Under the pieces are notes generated by a model. It did no database searches, was not told the origin of the DNA, and saw only the letters and a program-made list of their open reading frames with translations. Below are positions 6,758 to 14,920 of a DNA stretch of 64,000 bases, piece by piece; within the stretch, counting starts at the first letter, position 1; every line of letters starts with the position of its first letter. The stretch covers positions 2,418,001-2,482,000 of the forward strand of contig OY969913.1 of the NCBI GenBank assembly GCA_963704515.1, read 5' to 3'. The position numbers were made by a program, and so were the translations under genes. This DNA is from VRUE01 sp963704515. GTDB taxonomy: Bacteria > Actinomycetota > Thermoleophilia > Solirubrobacterales > 70-9.

Positions 6758-7672
6758 TCAGGCGGGCTGCTCGGCTCGGGGGCGCCAGCCGGCCCGGGCG
6801 ACGGTGCCGGCGATCTCTTCGGCGAAGGTCGGCCAGAGGTCGCGGGGGAGGTCGTGGCCGAGGCCCTCGAAGATCCGCAGGCGGGCGCCGGGAATGGCTC
6901 GGGCCGTGGCACGGCCGCCGCTGGGGCGGACGAGGGGGTCGCGGGTGCCGTGCATCACGGTCACCGGCAGATCGAGCTTTCGCAACGCGGCGGTTCGGTC
7001 GCCGGAGGCGACGATCGCGTGCAGCTGGCGGAGGACGCCGCGCGGGTCGTGGCCGCGGTCCCAGGATGCTTCGGAGACCCTCCGCAGTCGCTCCTCGTCA
7101 ACCGGGTAAGCGGGCGAGCCAATCAGCTCGTAGGTGCGGCGGATGCGGTCGAGGAACTGCTCGCGACCGCGAGGCGCCGGCGCCATCATCAGCCGGAGCG
7201 CCCCGAACGTCGGCATGCCAACCCTGCGGCTGCCCGTCGTCGAGTGCATCGAAACCAGCGAGCGCACCCGCTCGGGATGCTCGATAGCCAGCGTCTGACC
7301 GATCATGCCGCCCATCGAGATGCCGACCACGTTGGCTCGCTCGATCTCCAACTGGTCCATCAGCCCGACCGCGTCACGCGCCATGTCCGAAAGCCGGTAG
7401 GCGGCGTTGCGGCCGGTGAAGAGGTCCAGCCGACTCGGCACCGGGGCCCAGTTGAGGTGGGTCGAGCGTCCGATGTCACGGTTGTCGAAGCGGACAACGC
7501 GGAAGCCGCGCTCGGCCAGCATCGCGCAGAGCTCTTCGGGCCAGGCGACCATCTGCGTCGCCAGGCCCATCACCATCAGCAGCGGCTCGCCGTGCGGGTC
7601 GCCCATCTCCTGAGAGGCGAGCTCGACGCCATCGTTGACCGGGAATTTGCGTTCCTCGCCGAACTCGGCCAT
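6758..7672 (-). CDS. Alpha/beta-hydrolase
   Basis: This 304-residue alpha/beta-hydrolase fold protein has the oxyanion region LLMVMGLATQMVAWP, the nucleophile elbow VVGISMGGMIGQ (Ser near residue 120), the acid in MHGTRDPLVRP and the histidine in FEGLGHDLPRDLW. Length and layout fit esterases or the aclacinomycin-methylesterase-like group, which remove ester groups from small molecules. The substrate is not predictable. The gene ends four bases from tRNA-Leu and is otherwise isolated. Confidence 0.85.
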   Translation of the reverse strand: MAEFGEERKFPVNDGVELASQEMGDPHGEPLLMVMGLATQMVAWPEELCAMLAERGFRVVRFDNRDIGRSTHLNWAPVPSRLDLFTGRNAAYRLSDMARDAVGLMDQLEIERANVVGISMGGMIGQTLAIEHPERVRSLVSMHSTTGSRRVGMPTFGALRLMMAPAPRGREQFLDRIRRTYELIGSPAYPVDEERLRRVSEASWDRGHDPRGVLRQLHAIVASGDRTAALRKLDLPVTVMHGTRDPLVRPSGGRATARAIPGARLRIFEGLGHDLPRDLWPTFAEEIAGTVARAGWRPRAEQPA

Positions 7673-7775
7673 CGCCGGAGTCTAGACGGCTTCCTGGCTG
7701 AGCAGCCAAACGCGAGTGCGACGCCTTCCGGCTCCATGCGTTCACGGCGCGTTACACCGCTAGGTTTGCTAGCCG

Positions 7776-8903
7776 ATGCGAACCGCGATCGTCTCCGACC
7801 TGCACCTCGGCGCCGCGACCGGCGAGGACCTCGGCCGCGACCCCGCGGCGCGAGGCGCCCTGCTCGAGGAGATCGCCGGCGCCGACCGCCTCGTCCTGCT
7901 CGGCGACGCGCTCGAGCTGCGCGAGCTGCCGCTAGCGCAGGCGCTCGAGGCGTCCCGCCCCTTCTTCGAGGATCTGGGAGAGGCGATGGCGGGACGTCGC
8001 GTCGTCCTCGTCCCCGGCAACCACGATCACCGGCTCGCCGAGCCCCTGCTCGAGGCCCTCGCCCTGGAGGGCGGCGAGCTTGGGCTCGAGCATCGCGCCC
8101 CGCCCTCCGGCGAAGCCCTCTCCCGCATCGACGCCTGGCTGGGCAAGGCGGGGCTCGGGATCGCCTACCCCGGGCTCTGGCTGCGCGACGACGTCTACGC
8201 GACCCACGGCCACTACATGGACCTACACCTGAGCCTCCCCCGCCTCGAGTGCATCGCCGCCGCCGCGGTGATGCGCGCCGCCGGACCGCCTCCCGACCCC
8301 GCCACCCCGGCCGACTACGAACGGCTGCTCCGCCCGATCTACGGCTTCTTCTCCGGCCTCGCCGAAGCCGGCATGTCCCCCGGCGCCAAGCGCCCTTCCG
8401 AGCGCGCCTGGCGCGCGGTCAACGGGAGACGTCGCAACGGCGGTCGCATCCGCCGCAAAGCCACGCGCGCCGCGATCGCCGGCGCCGTGCCGGCAAGCGT
8501 CTGGCTGCTCAATCGCGCCCTGCGCTCCGAGTTCGACGCCGATCTCTCCGCCGCGGCGATCTCGCGCAGCGGCATCGCCGGCGCCGCCGAGATGACCCGC
8601 CGCCTGCGCATCGACGCCGCCCACGTGATCACCGGCCACACCCACCGGGCCGGCCCGCGCGACGGCGAGACGGCCGCCTGGCTCACGCCCGGCGGCGCCC
8701 AGCTCCACAACACCGGCAACTGGGTCTTCGCCGACGCCTTCCATCACCCCGGCGCCCCCCCGGGTCCCTACTGGCCGGGCACCGTCACCTGGGTAGACGA
8801 CGATGCCCCACCGCGCCGCGTTCAGCTGCTCCTCGACCGGCCCCGCGAGGAGCTGTCCGCCGTCGTCGCCCGCGCGGCCGCCGCTACAGCCACTCGGCGA
8901 TGA
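7776..8903 (+). CDS. Calcineurin-like metallophosphoesterase
   Basis: The 375-residue protein carries the full metallophosphoesterase metal set: SDLHLGA (residues 7-13), LLGDALEL, PGNHDHRL and, far downstream, VITGHTHRAG. The middle region (about 150-270) is an extra helical insertion with a basic stretch. Related enzymes include UDP-2,3-diacylglucosamine pyrophosphatase-like and other phosphodiesterases; the substrate is unknown. Its 3' end overlaps the convergent dehalogenase gene by 20 bases. Confidence 0.85.
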   Translation: MRTAIVSDLHLGAATGEDLGRDPAARGALLEEIAGADRLVLLGDALELRELPLAQALEASRPFFEDLGEAMAGRRVVLVPGNHDHRLAEPLLEALALEGGELGLEHRAPPSGEALSRIDAWLGKAGLGIAYPGLWLRDDVYATHGHYMDLHLSLPRLECIAAAAVMRAAGPPPDPATPADYERLLRPIYGFFSGLAEAGMSPGAKRPSERAWRAVNGRRRNGGRIRRKATRAAIAGAVPASVWLLNRALRSEFDADLSAAAISRSGIAGAAEMTRRLRIDAAHVITGHTHRAGPRDGETAAWLTPGGAQLHNTGNWVFADAFHHPGAPPGPYWPGTVTWVDDDAPPRRVQLLLDRPREELSAVVARAAAATATRR

Positions 8904-9753
8904 TCCGGCCGATCTCCTCTCCCGCGTCCTCCTGGAGGAAGTGCGAGGCGTTCTCGATCGGCCGCGGCGCCGGGAAGTTGAGCTGCTCGGAGATCCGCTC
9001 GCCGAGCGAGAAAGGCAGGATCGGGTCGGAGTCGGCCCAGAGCATCAGCGTCGGCCGGTCGTCCTCGCGCAGCGCGTCGGCAATCCGCCGCCCCTCGGCG
9101 GCGCCGGGCGCGTCGGGCTCGGTCGGCAGGATCAGCGGGAAGGCACGGGCGCCCGCCTTCGACTCCGGCGTCGGGTAAGGCGCTTCGTAGGCGGCGATCA
9201 CGTCGTCTCCGGGGTCCTCCTTGCAGCCGCCGCGCACCAACATGCCGATCGGGATGTCGGCGTTGTCGCGGACGAAGTCGCGGAACTTGAGCCAGGCCTC
9301 ACTCATCCGCTGTTTGCCGGTGAACGGCCCGGTCTCCATGATCACGATGCGCGAGAAGCGCTCCGGGTGGTCGACCGCCAGCCGCAGCCCGATCGGCCCA
9401 CCCCAGTCGTGCACCACCGCGGTCGCGTCGCGCACGTCGAGCTCCTCCAGCAGCCGCGACATCAGGTCGACGTGGCGGTCGTACGTGTACCAATCGACGT
9501 CGGTGGGCTTGTCGGAGCGGCCGAAGCCTGCGTAGTCGGGGGCGATGCAGCGGTAGCCCGCGTCGCGCACCGGCGGGATCACCTTGCGCCAGAGGAACGA
9601 CCAGGTCGGCTCGCCATGGAAGAAGACGACCGGCCGGCCCTCGCCCTCGTCGAGGTAGGCCAGCCGCAGCCCGTCGATCTCGCGGTAGCTCGGCTCAAAG
9701 GGGAAGTCGGGCAGCCCCCGCAGCGTCTCCTCCGGCGTGCGGACCACGTCCAT
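8884..9753 (-). CDS. Haloalkane dehalogenase-like alpha/beta-hydrolase
   Basis: About 289 residues from the ATG at 9753 (a GTG nine bases upstream is also possible). FFHGEPTWSFLWRKVIP supplies the oxyanion and halide-binding Trp, and VVHDWGGPIGLRLA supplies an aspartate nucleophile instead of serine, the mark of haloalkane dehalogenases. MLWADSDPILP and IENASHFLQEDAGEEI supply the acid and base. Members cleave carbon-halogen bonds hydrolytically. Epoxide hydrolases share the Asp elbow, but the EPTWSFLWR motif favours dehalogenase. Confidence 0.85.
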   Translation of the reverse strand: MDVVRTPEETLRGLPDFPFEPSYREIDGLRLAYLDEGEGRPVVFFHGEPTWSFLWRKVIPPVRDAGYRCIAPDYAGFGRSDKPTDVDWYTYDRHVDLMSRLLEELDVRDATAVVHDWGGPIGLRLAVDHPERFSRIVIMETGPFTGKQRMSEAWLKFRDFVRDNADIPIGMLVRGGCKEDPGDDVIAAYEAPYPTPESKAGARAFPLILPTEPDAPGAAEGRRIADALREDDRPTLMLWADSDPILPFSLGERISEQLNFPAPRPIENASHFLQEDAGEEIGRIIAEWL

Positions 9754-9774
9754 GACGCGCACCCTAACCGACGG

Positions 9775-10545
9775 CTACGGCAGCGAGCGCAGGAACGCCC
9801 CAACCTCGTCGCCGAAATAAGGCGAGTAGAGGCGGCCGAGATGGTGCGTGTACCCGTAGCTGGTCACCCCGTCGACGAGCCCGCCGCCGACTACCCAGGC
9901 GCCGCCGCTCGACCCTCCGGCCATGTCGCAGCTGCCCGGGATCGTCGGCGGGCCGCTGAAGACATTGGTGAAGACGTCGCTGCCCAGCCCTTGGGTGTCG
10001 CAGCTGCGCAGCGATTCGCCTTCCAGTGCTCCCGCCGGATAGCCGAAGATCTGGAACTTGGCGAAGCGCGAGCGGTCCGTCGCCCAGCCGCGGCTGCCGA
10101 CCACGTCGCCCACCCGCCCCAGCGCGTCGGGCTTCACCTTGATCGCCGCCACGTCGTAGTCGGGGTTTTCGCTCTTACGCCACTGCGGCATCGTGTAGAC
10201 GGCGCTGGCGTCGAAGGTCCCGAAGGGCCGTTCCCCGTGGTTGTAGGCGGGGACGAAGACGATGTCCCTCCCCCAGCGATGGTCTTCGAGCACGCAGTGG
10301 CCGGCGGTGAGGACGATCGAGCGGCTGGGCGTGCTGAGCACGGTGCCCGAGCAGGTGTAGGGACCGTCCACCGGATCGACGGCGAAGATCTTGCCGTTGG
10401 TCCGGGTTTCGGCGCCGGAGGCTTCGGCGACGCGCAGGCTGCTGGCGCCGGCCACCGGTGCCGCGCTCGCCGTGGGGGCGGCCATCAGGGTGGCCAGCAC
10501 GGAGGCGAGCACGACCCGCGTCAGAGGTCCCTTAACGCGAATCAT
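9775..10545 (-). CDS. Secreted trypsin-like serine protease
   Basis: The 256-residue protein begins with a signal peptide (hydrophobic run to about residue 28, ending PTASAAPVAGA). The S1 triad is visible: His in VLTAGHCVLED, Asp in NPDYDVAAIKV and Ser in MAGGSSGGAWVVGG. It resembles actinobacterial extracellular V8/trypsin-like proteases and should act outside the cell. It is divergent from the membrane-protein gene at 10682 across a 136-bp region that must hold both promoters. Confidence 0.87.
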   Translation of the reverse strand: MIRVKGPLTRVVLASVLATLMAAPTASAAPVAGASSLRVAEASGAETRTNGKIFAVDPVDGPYTCSGTVLSTPSRSIVLTAGHCVLEDHRWGRDIVFVPAYNHGERPFGTFDASAVYTMPQWRKSENPDYDVAAIKVKPDALGRVGDVVGSRGWATDRSRFAKFQIFGYPAGALEGESLRSCDTQGLGSDVFTNVFSGPPTIPGSCDMAGGSSGGAWVVGGGLVDGVTSYGYTHHLGRLYSPYFGDEVGAFLRSLP

Positions 10546-10681
10546 GCACTCTGAATCTTGACACAGGGAGGCGCTTTGGCCAAATCGGCAAATCTCGCTC
10601 TAGAGCAGGAAATGAGGCCGCTTCCTGGAATAAGCTCGCCGCACGTGTCTCACTGCCTAGCTGCAGACGAAAGGGTTACTT

Positions 10682-11065
10682 ATGAATCAGGAGAGCACTC
10701 TCAGCGGTTGGTGGGTATTCGCCGGCGTCCTTCTACTCGTCGCCGGTGTCCTCAACATCATCTACGGCATCGCGGCGATCGGCGACTCGAAGTTCTTCAC
10801 CGCCAACGCCACCTACATTCTCAGCGGCCTGCACACCTGGGGCTGGATCATGCTGATCCTCGGCGTGCTCGAGCTGATCGCGGCCTTCTCCCTCTTCTCT
10901 GGAGGCGAGTTCGGCCGCTGGTTCGGCATCTTCATCGCCTCGCTCAACGCGATCGGGGCGCTGCTCTCGATCCCGGCCTACCCGTTCTGGTCGCTGGCGA
11001 TCTTCGCCCTGGCGATCATCATCATCTACAAGCTGGCCGAGGGCCCGGAAGGCACCGTCAGCTAG
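10682..11065 (+). CDS. DUF7144-like four-helix membrane protein
   Basis: This 127-residue integral membrane protein starts at ATG after GAAAGGGTTACTT. It has four hydrophobic helices (about residues 9-30, 50-70, 75-97 and 100-118) and the sequence SGWWVFAGVLLLVAGVLNIIYGIAAI near the N-terminus, as in a widespread actinobacterial family of unknown function. Its last bases overlap the convergent RDD gene, and a palindromic hairpin at 11092-11119 follows. Confidence 0.75.
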   Translation: MNQESTLSGWWVFAGVLLLVAGVLNIIYGIAAIGDSKFFTANATYILSGLHTWGWIMLILGVLELIAAFSLFSGGEFGRWFGIFIASLNAIGALLSIPAYPFWSLAIFALAIIIIYKLAEGPEGTVS

Positions 11066-12158
11066 GCGACGAGCCAACCACACCCTGACCGCGAAGGCCC
11101 CGGCTCCCCGGGGCCTTCGTCGTCTCGGCGGCCGATGGGGCGGCAGCCGCGCCGGCCGCCGGCTCGTCCTCGCCGCGCTCAAGCCGCGACCACGGCGCCG
11201 CGGCCCGCTCGCCGTCGTAGAGGACGTCGACCCCGCTGAGCCGGTCGTCCCAGGCGCGCCGACGCTCGTCGAAGACGATCCCGAGGTAGCCGATGCCGAA
11301 GGGGATCCAGCCGAGGACCATCCCGGCCAGGCGTCTCAGCGAGCGGCGGAAGGGCAGACCGTGCCCCTCGACCCCCAGCCTGATGCCGAGGAAGCGCATT
11401 CCCGGCGTCTGGGCGGCGAGCGACCAGAAGGCGACAAGGTAGAAGCCGCCGAGCGCGAACCAGAGCAGGGTGCCGGCAACCAGCGCCTGCTCGGAGACCC
11501 CGTTGCCGTTGCCGGTGAAGGCCGAGGCGATCAGGGCGATCACGGCGGCCAGGCCGGAGAAGCCGAGGTTGACGATCAGCACGTCGAAGGCGAAGGCGAG
11601 CGCCCGCGTGACCGCGCCGGCGCGGTCGGTCGGCTCGCCGCGGCGGGGGCGGAAGAAGATGCGACGCGCGATCCGCTCGACCACGCCGTCGAGGCGGCGC
11701 GTGCCGTTGCCGATCGTCTGGCCGACGTCGGCGATCATGCCGACGCTCTGGGCGCCGATCGCGGCCCGGATCTCCGGCGCCTCGGCGATCCGCTCGACCA
11801 GCCGCTGGGCCTCCTCGCTGGCCAGCAACCGCCGCCAGACCTCGTCGACCAGCTCGCTGTCGAGCGCCTCGACGAGGGCGCGCTTCACCGCCTCGCTCTC
11901 CAGGGCGCTGTTCATCGCCTCCTCGACGACGGGGCCGCGCATGACCCGCGCCAGCGCCCTTTCCACCGCTTCGCTCTCGACCGCGGCAACCATCGCCTCC
12001 TCGGCGGCGCTCTCCACGGCGCGATCGATCCCGGCGGCCTTGGTCACCGAGCGGGCGCTGCGCACGCCCGCCTCGAGCAGCCGAACGGAGAGCGGTAGCG
12101 GCCTGCCGTCGGGACCTTCGCCTGTCGGGGACGAGCGCTGCTCGGGTCCGTCAGCCAT
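11058..12158 (-). CDS. RDD-family membrane protein
   Basis: This 366-residue protein has an amphipathic, Glu/Ala-rich N-terminal half (residues 25-150, near-repeats such as ESEAVERALARVM and ALESEAVKRALVEAL) followed by an RDD domain. The RDD domain shows DRAGAVTRALAFAFDVLIV, helices near 195-215 and 235-260, and QTPGMRFLGIRL then RRRAWDDRLSGVDVLYD. RDD proteins are membrane proteins, some linked to ion transport. The start overlaps the end of the upstream Nudix gene by eight bases. Confidence 0.8.
   Translation of the reverse strand: MADGPEQRSSPTGEGPDGRPLPLSVRLLEAGVRSARSVTKAAGIDRAVESAAEEAMVAAVESEAVERALARVMRGPVVEEAMNSALESEAVKRALVEALDSELVDEVWRRLLASEEAQRLVERIAEAPEIRAAIGAQSVGMIADVGQTIGNGTRRLDGVVERIARRIFFRPRRGEPTDRAGAVTRALAFAFDVLIVNLGFSGLAAVIALIASAFTGNGNGVSEQALVAGTLLWFALGGFYLVAFWSLAAQTPGMRFLGIRLGVEGHGLPFRRSLRRLAGMVLGWIPFGIGYLGIVFDERRRAWDDRLSGVDVLYDGERAAAPWSRLERGEDEPAAGAAAAPSAAETTKAPGSRGLRGQGVVGSSPS
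11092..11119. terminator. Palindromic hairpin between convergent genes
   Basis: Arms CGAAGGCCCCGG and CCGGGGCCTTCG (11092-11103 and 11108-11119) form a near-perfect stem inside the last codons of the RDD gene and 27 bases after the 10682 gene. No long T-run follows, so it would be a weak or Rho-assisted terminator for the plus-strand gene. Confidence 0.5.
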
Positions 12159-12642
12159 CGCCCGGCGAGTATAGGCCGGTCTCGGCCAGCCGCTCGAGGA
12201 AGGCGACCTGGGCCCCGTTGATCTTGCGCCGCGCCTGCTCGAGGTCGAACCACTCGGCCCGTTCCACCTCGGGGAACTCCTGCTCGACCCCGGACCCGCG
12301 CGGCCATTCCATCGTGAAGGTGTTGCTGTTCAGCGTCGCCGTGTCGAAATCCGCCGCGACCGCCCAGCAGAGCACGTACTTGCCGCCACGCTGGCGCACT
12401 TCGCCGAGCTCGAGCAGCTCCTCCTCGGGGAACTCGGGGCGCGAGCCGAGCTCCTCCTCGAGCTCACGCAGGGCGCAGGCGAGCGGCTCCTCCCCCTCCT
12501 CGACTTCGCCCTTGGGGATCGACCAGGCGCCGCGGTCCTTGTCTTTCCAGTAGGGGCCGCCCGGGTAGATGAGCAGCACCTCGACCTCCCCGCTGGCGGG
12601 GGCGCTGCGGTGGAGCAGGATGCCGGCGCTGACTTTCGGCAC
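12151..12642 (-). CDS. Nudix hydrolase
   Basis: The 163-residue protein contains a canonical Nudix box, GEVEEGEEPLACALRELEEE followed by LG (residues 45-66), matching GX5EX7REUXEEXGU. The N-terminus VSAGILLHR and the following RGAWSIPKG strand are as in the NTP pyrophosphohydrolase DUF4743/YmfB-like group. It hydrolyses a nucleoside diphosphate linked to another moiety; the substrate is not predictable. It is co-directional with the amidase upstream and the RDD gene downstream. Confidence 0.88.
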   Translation of the reverse strand: MPKVSAGILLHRSAPASGEVEVLLIYPGGPYWKDKDRGAWSIPKGEVEEGEEPLACALRELEEELGSRPEFPEEELLELGEVRQRGGKYVLCWAVAADFDTATLNSNTFTMEWPRGSGVEQEFPEVERAEWFDLEQARRKINGAQVAFLERLAETGLYSPGDG

Positions 12643-12675
12643 CGCCGGGACGCTATTGGACCGTTGGAAGAAGTG

Positions 12676-14091
12676 CTAACCGGCCAGGGCGACCGTGCGG
12701 TCGGCCCAGGGCCGCGCGGCTTCGGCCTGGGCACCGAGGCGCAGCAGAGTGGCCTCGTCGAAGGGCGCCCCGGTGAGCATCGCGCCGACCGGCAGCCCCT
12801 CCTCGGTGCGGTGCAGCGGCAGCGAGACGCTGGGCAGGCCGGTGATGTTGCCGAAAGCGGTGAAGGAGACCGAGCTGACCACGTCGAGCACCGGCTGGTC
12901 GGGCGCGGCGTGCTGCGCGGCGAGGACCGAGCCGGATATCGGCGGCAGGATCGCCGAGGTCGGCGTCAGCAGCACGTCGAAGTCCCGGCCCCAGCGGGCA
13001 ACCTCGCGGCGCGAGAGCATCTCCAGCTTGCGCGCGGCGACGACGAAGTCGTAGGCGCTGTTTTTGGTCGTCGCGACCTCGTGCGCATGCCGGCTGTGCG
13101 GCTCTGTCTTCGACCAGTCGACGCCGTCGTAGTCGGCGAGCCCGGAGCTGGTCATCACGATGAAGGGCGGGATCAGCTCCTCGGAGACGGTCGGCACCTC
13201 GACCTCGTAGACGTCGTGGCCGAGCTCCTCGAGCAGCGCCGCGGCGGTGCGGGCGGCCTCGACGCAGGCCGGGTCGGTGGGAATCCCGAGAGGCGCCTCG
13301 GCCATCAGCCCGACGCGCAGCCGGCCGGGGTCGGCGCCGACCTCCTCGGCGAAGGGCCGCGACGGAGCGGGCGCGTTGAACCAGGCGAGCGGGTCGGGGC
13401 CGGCGGTGGAGTCGAGCGCCGCCGCCGTGTCGGCCACGGTGCGGGTGAGGACGCCCTCGACCACGGCGCCCATCCAGCTCTGGGCGAGCCGGGGGATGCG
13501 GCCGCGGCTGCTCTTCAGCCCGACCAGGCCGCAGTAGGCGGAGGGGATGCGGATCGAGCCGCCGCCGTCGTTGCCGTGGGCGATCGGGAACATGCCGCCG
13601 GCGACGGCCGCCGAGGCGCCTCCGGAGGAGCCGCCGGAGGAGCGCTCCGTGTCCCACGGGTTACGGGTGATCCCGTAGCGGCTGTTCTCGGCGACGGTGA
13701 TCGGCCCGAACTCAGGCGTGTTGGTGCGCCCGCAGAGCACGAAACCGGCCCGGCGCATCGAGGCGACGATCAGCTCGTCCTCCTCGCTCGGCTCCTCGGG
13801 CGCGCCGTGCGAGCCGTAGGTGACCGGCCAACCCTTGACCAGGGTCAGGTCCTTGATCGGGATCGGCACGCCGAGGAAGGGCGCCTCCTCGCCGGCCGCG
13901 ATCCGCTCGTCGGCGGCCGCGGCGGCGGCCCGGGCGCCCTCGTCGTCGCGCCAGACGACCGCGTTCAGCTCCGGGTTGCGCTCGTCGACCGCGGCGAGGC
14001 AGGCGTCGAGCAGCTCGGCCGCCGAAAGCTCCCGCGCGCGCAGCGCGGCGGCAAGCTCCAGCGCGGAGCAGGACGGTCCCAGGTCACCCAT
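12676..14091 (-). CDS. Amidase (amidase-signature family)
   Basis: About 471 residues from the ATG at 14091, chosen because the conserved N-terminus GDLGPSCSALELAAALRARE starts there (the frame is open further upstream without homology). The Ser-cisSer-Lys triad is present: Lys in VPIPIKDLTLVKG and the two serines in ERSSGGSSGGASAAVAGG. Members cleave amides such as nitrile-derived amides, lactams or peptidic substrates. It resembles AtzE/GatA-like amidases but no gatB or gatC lies beside it, so a catabolic role is likelier than tRNA-Gln amidation. Confidence 0.9.
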   Translation of the reverse strand: MGDLGPSCSALELAAALRARELSAAELLDACLAAVDERNPELNAVVWRDDEGARAAAAAADERIAAGEEAPFLGVPIPIKDLTLVKGWPVTYGSHGAPEEPSEEDELIVASMRRAGFVLCGRTNTPEFGPITVAENSRYGITRNPWDTERSSGGSSGGASAAVAGGMFPIAHGNDGGGSIRIPSAYCGLVGLKSSRGRIPRLAQSWMGAVVEGVLTRTVADTAAALDSTAGPDPLAWFNAPAPSRPFAEEVGADPGRLRVGLMAEAPLGIPTDPACVEAARTAAALLEELGHDVYEVEVPTVSEELIPPFIVMTSSGLADYDGVDWSKTEPHSRHAHEVATTKNSAYDFVVAARKLEMLSRREVARWGRDFDVLLTPTSAILPPISGSVLAAQHAAPDQPVLDVVSSVSFTAFGNITGLPSVSLPLHRTEEGLPVGAMLTGAPFDEATLLRLGAQAEAARPWADRTVALAG

Positions 14092-14135
14092 GGCGCGGGA
14101 TCGTACTGGCTGTGCAGCCAGGCCGGCGACCCGTC

Positions 14136-14178
14136 CCGGTGCGCCTTTCCCCCGCCATGCGTGGAAAAGGCGCACCGG
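14136..14178. repeat. GGTGCGCC hairpin element, copy A
   Basis: An inverted repeat with 13-bp arms (CCGGTGCGCCTTT and AAAGGCGCACCGG) and a 17-nt loop lies between the divergent amidase and GNAT genes. A second copy with the same arms and a closely similar loop (CCCCG...ATGCG) is at 48183-48229, directly before cofE. Two matching copies 34 kb apart indicate a dispersed palindromic repeat family. Confidence 0.75.
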
Positions 14179-14198
14179 AAGCGTGCGAGACTGGCGGC

Positions 14199-14819
14199 AT
14201 GTCCGCCGAGCCCGCTCCGCCACCCGGCGTCCGGCCCGCCGAGGGAAGCGACGACCTCGAGGCCGCGGCCGAGGCGCTGGCGCTCGCCTTCGTCGACGAC
14301 CCTGCCTGGGCGCACCTGATGCCCGACGACGCGACCCGCGCCGAGCGGCTGCTCGTCTTCTACAACGCCGAGATCGGCCACCTCGCGCCCAAGCACCGTC
14401 ACGTTTGGATCGCCGAGGACGGCAGCGGCGCCGCGGTCTGGGCGCAGCCGGGGCGCTGGAGCGTCCCTCTGGGCGAGACCGTGGGCCAGGCGCGCCCGAT
14501 GGCGCGCGCCTTCGGCCGGCGGCTGCCGCTGGCGATGTGGACCCAGATGCGCTTCGAGCGCCGCCACCCGCGCTCGCCGAGCCACTGGTACCTGCACTAC
14601 CTCGGCGTCGAACCGCGCCGCCAGGGCCGCGGTCTCGGCGGCGCCCTGATGGCCCCGGCGCTGGCAGAGTGCGACCGCGAGGGCGTCCCCGCCCACCTCG
14701 AGGCGAGCACCGAGCGCAACCGCCGCCTCTACGAACGACACGGCTTCTCCCTCACCGGCACCTTCGACATGCCCCTCGGGGGACCGCCGCTGCGATCGAT
14801 GTGGCGCGAACCGCGCTGA
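14199..14819 (+). CDS. GNAT-family N-acetyltransferase
   Basis: About 206 residues from the ATG at 14199. The acetyl-CoA binding motif is HYLGVEPRRQGRGLGGALMA (residues 130-150, R/Q-x-x-G-x-G/A). It is followed by HLEASTERNRRLYERHGFSL, the usual beta-5 and alpha-4 region. It resembles GCN5-type acetyltransferases with a tryptophan-rich N-terminal half. Substrate unknown. The frame upstream of 14199 crosses the hairpin repeat and is not counted as coding. Confidence 0.85.
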   Translation: MSAEPAPPPGVRPAEGSDDLEAAAEALALAFVDDPAWAHLMPDDATRAERLLVFYNAEIGHLAPKHRHVWIAEDGSGAAVWAQPGRWSVPLGETVGQARPMARAFGRRLPLAMWTQMRFERRHPRSPSHWYLHYLGVEPRRQGRGLGGALMAPALAECDREGVPAHLEASTERNRRLYERHGFSLTGTFDMPLGGPPLRSMWREPR

Positions 14820-14885
14820 GAACCCTGCGCATCCGACTTTGACCCACCCAGAACTGGGCGATTGTCGGCCGCGCCGACCCGTCGG

Positions 14886-14912
14886 TGTCACAAATCGCAA
14901 TGCTGTGACATC
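14886..14912 (+). promoter_or_regulatory. Putative ECF41-type promoter
   Basis: TGTCACA (14886-14892), 16 bases, then CATC (14909-14912). Published ECF41-dependent promoters have TGTCACA with a CGTC -10 element about 16 bases away, so this differs at one base. It lies directly before the FAD oxidoreductase-ECF41 sigma operon, as expected for autoregulation. The start codon at 14921 falls near the predicted transcription start, suggesting a leaderless message. TGTCACA/TGTGACA also forms an inverted repeat, so an operator is an alternative reading. Confidence 0.6.
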
Positions 14913-14920
14913 TGGCTTGT

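Noticed and set aside
6599..9178. 859-residue plus-strand frame
   Set aside because: Crosses tRNA-Leu and is antisense to the hydrolase gene and out of frame with the phosphoesterase; not a gene.
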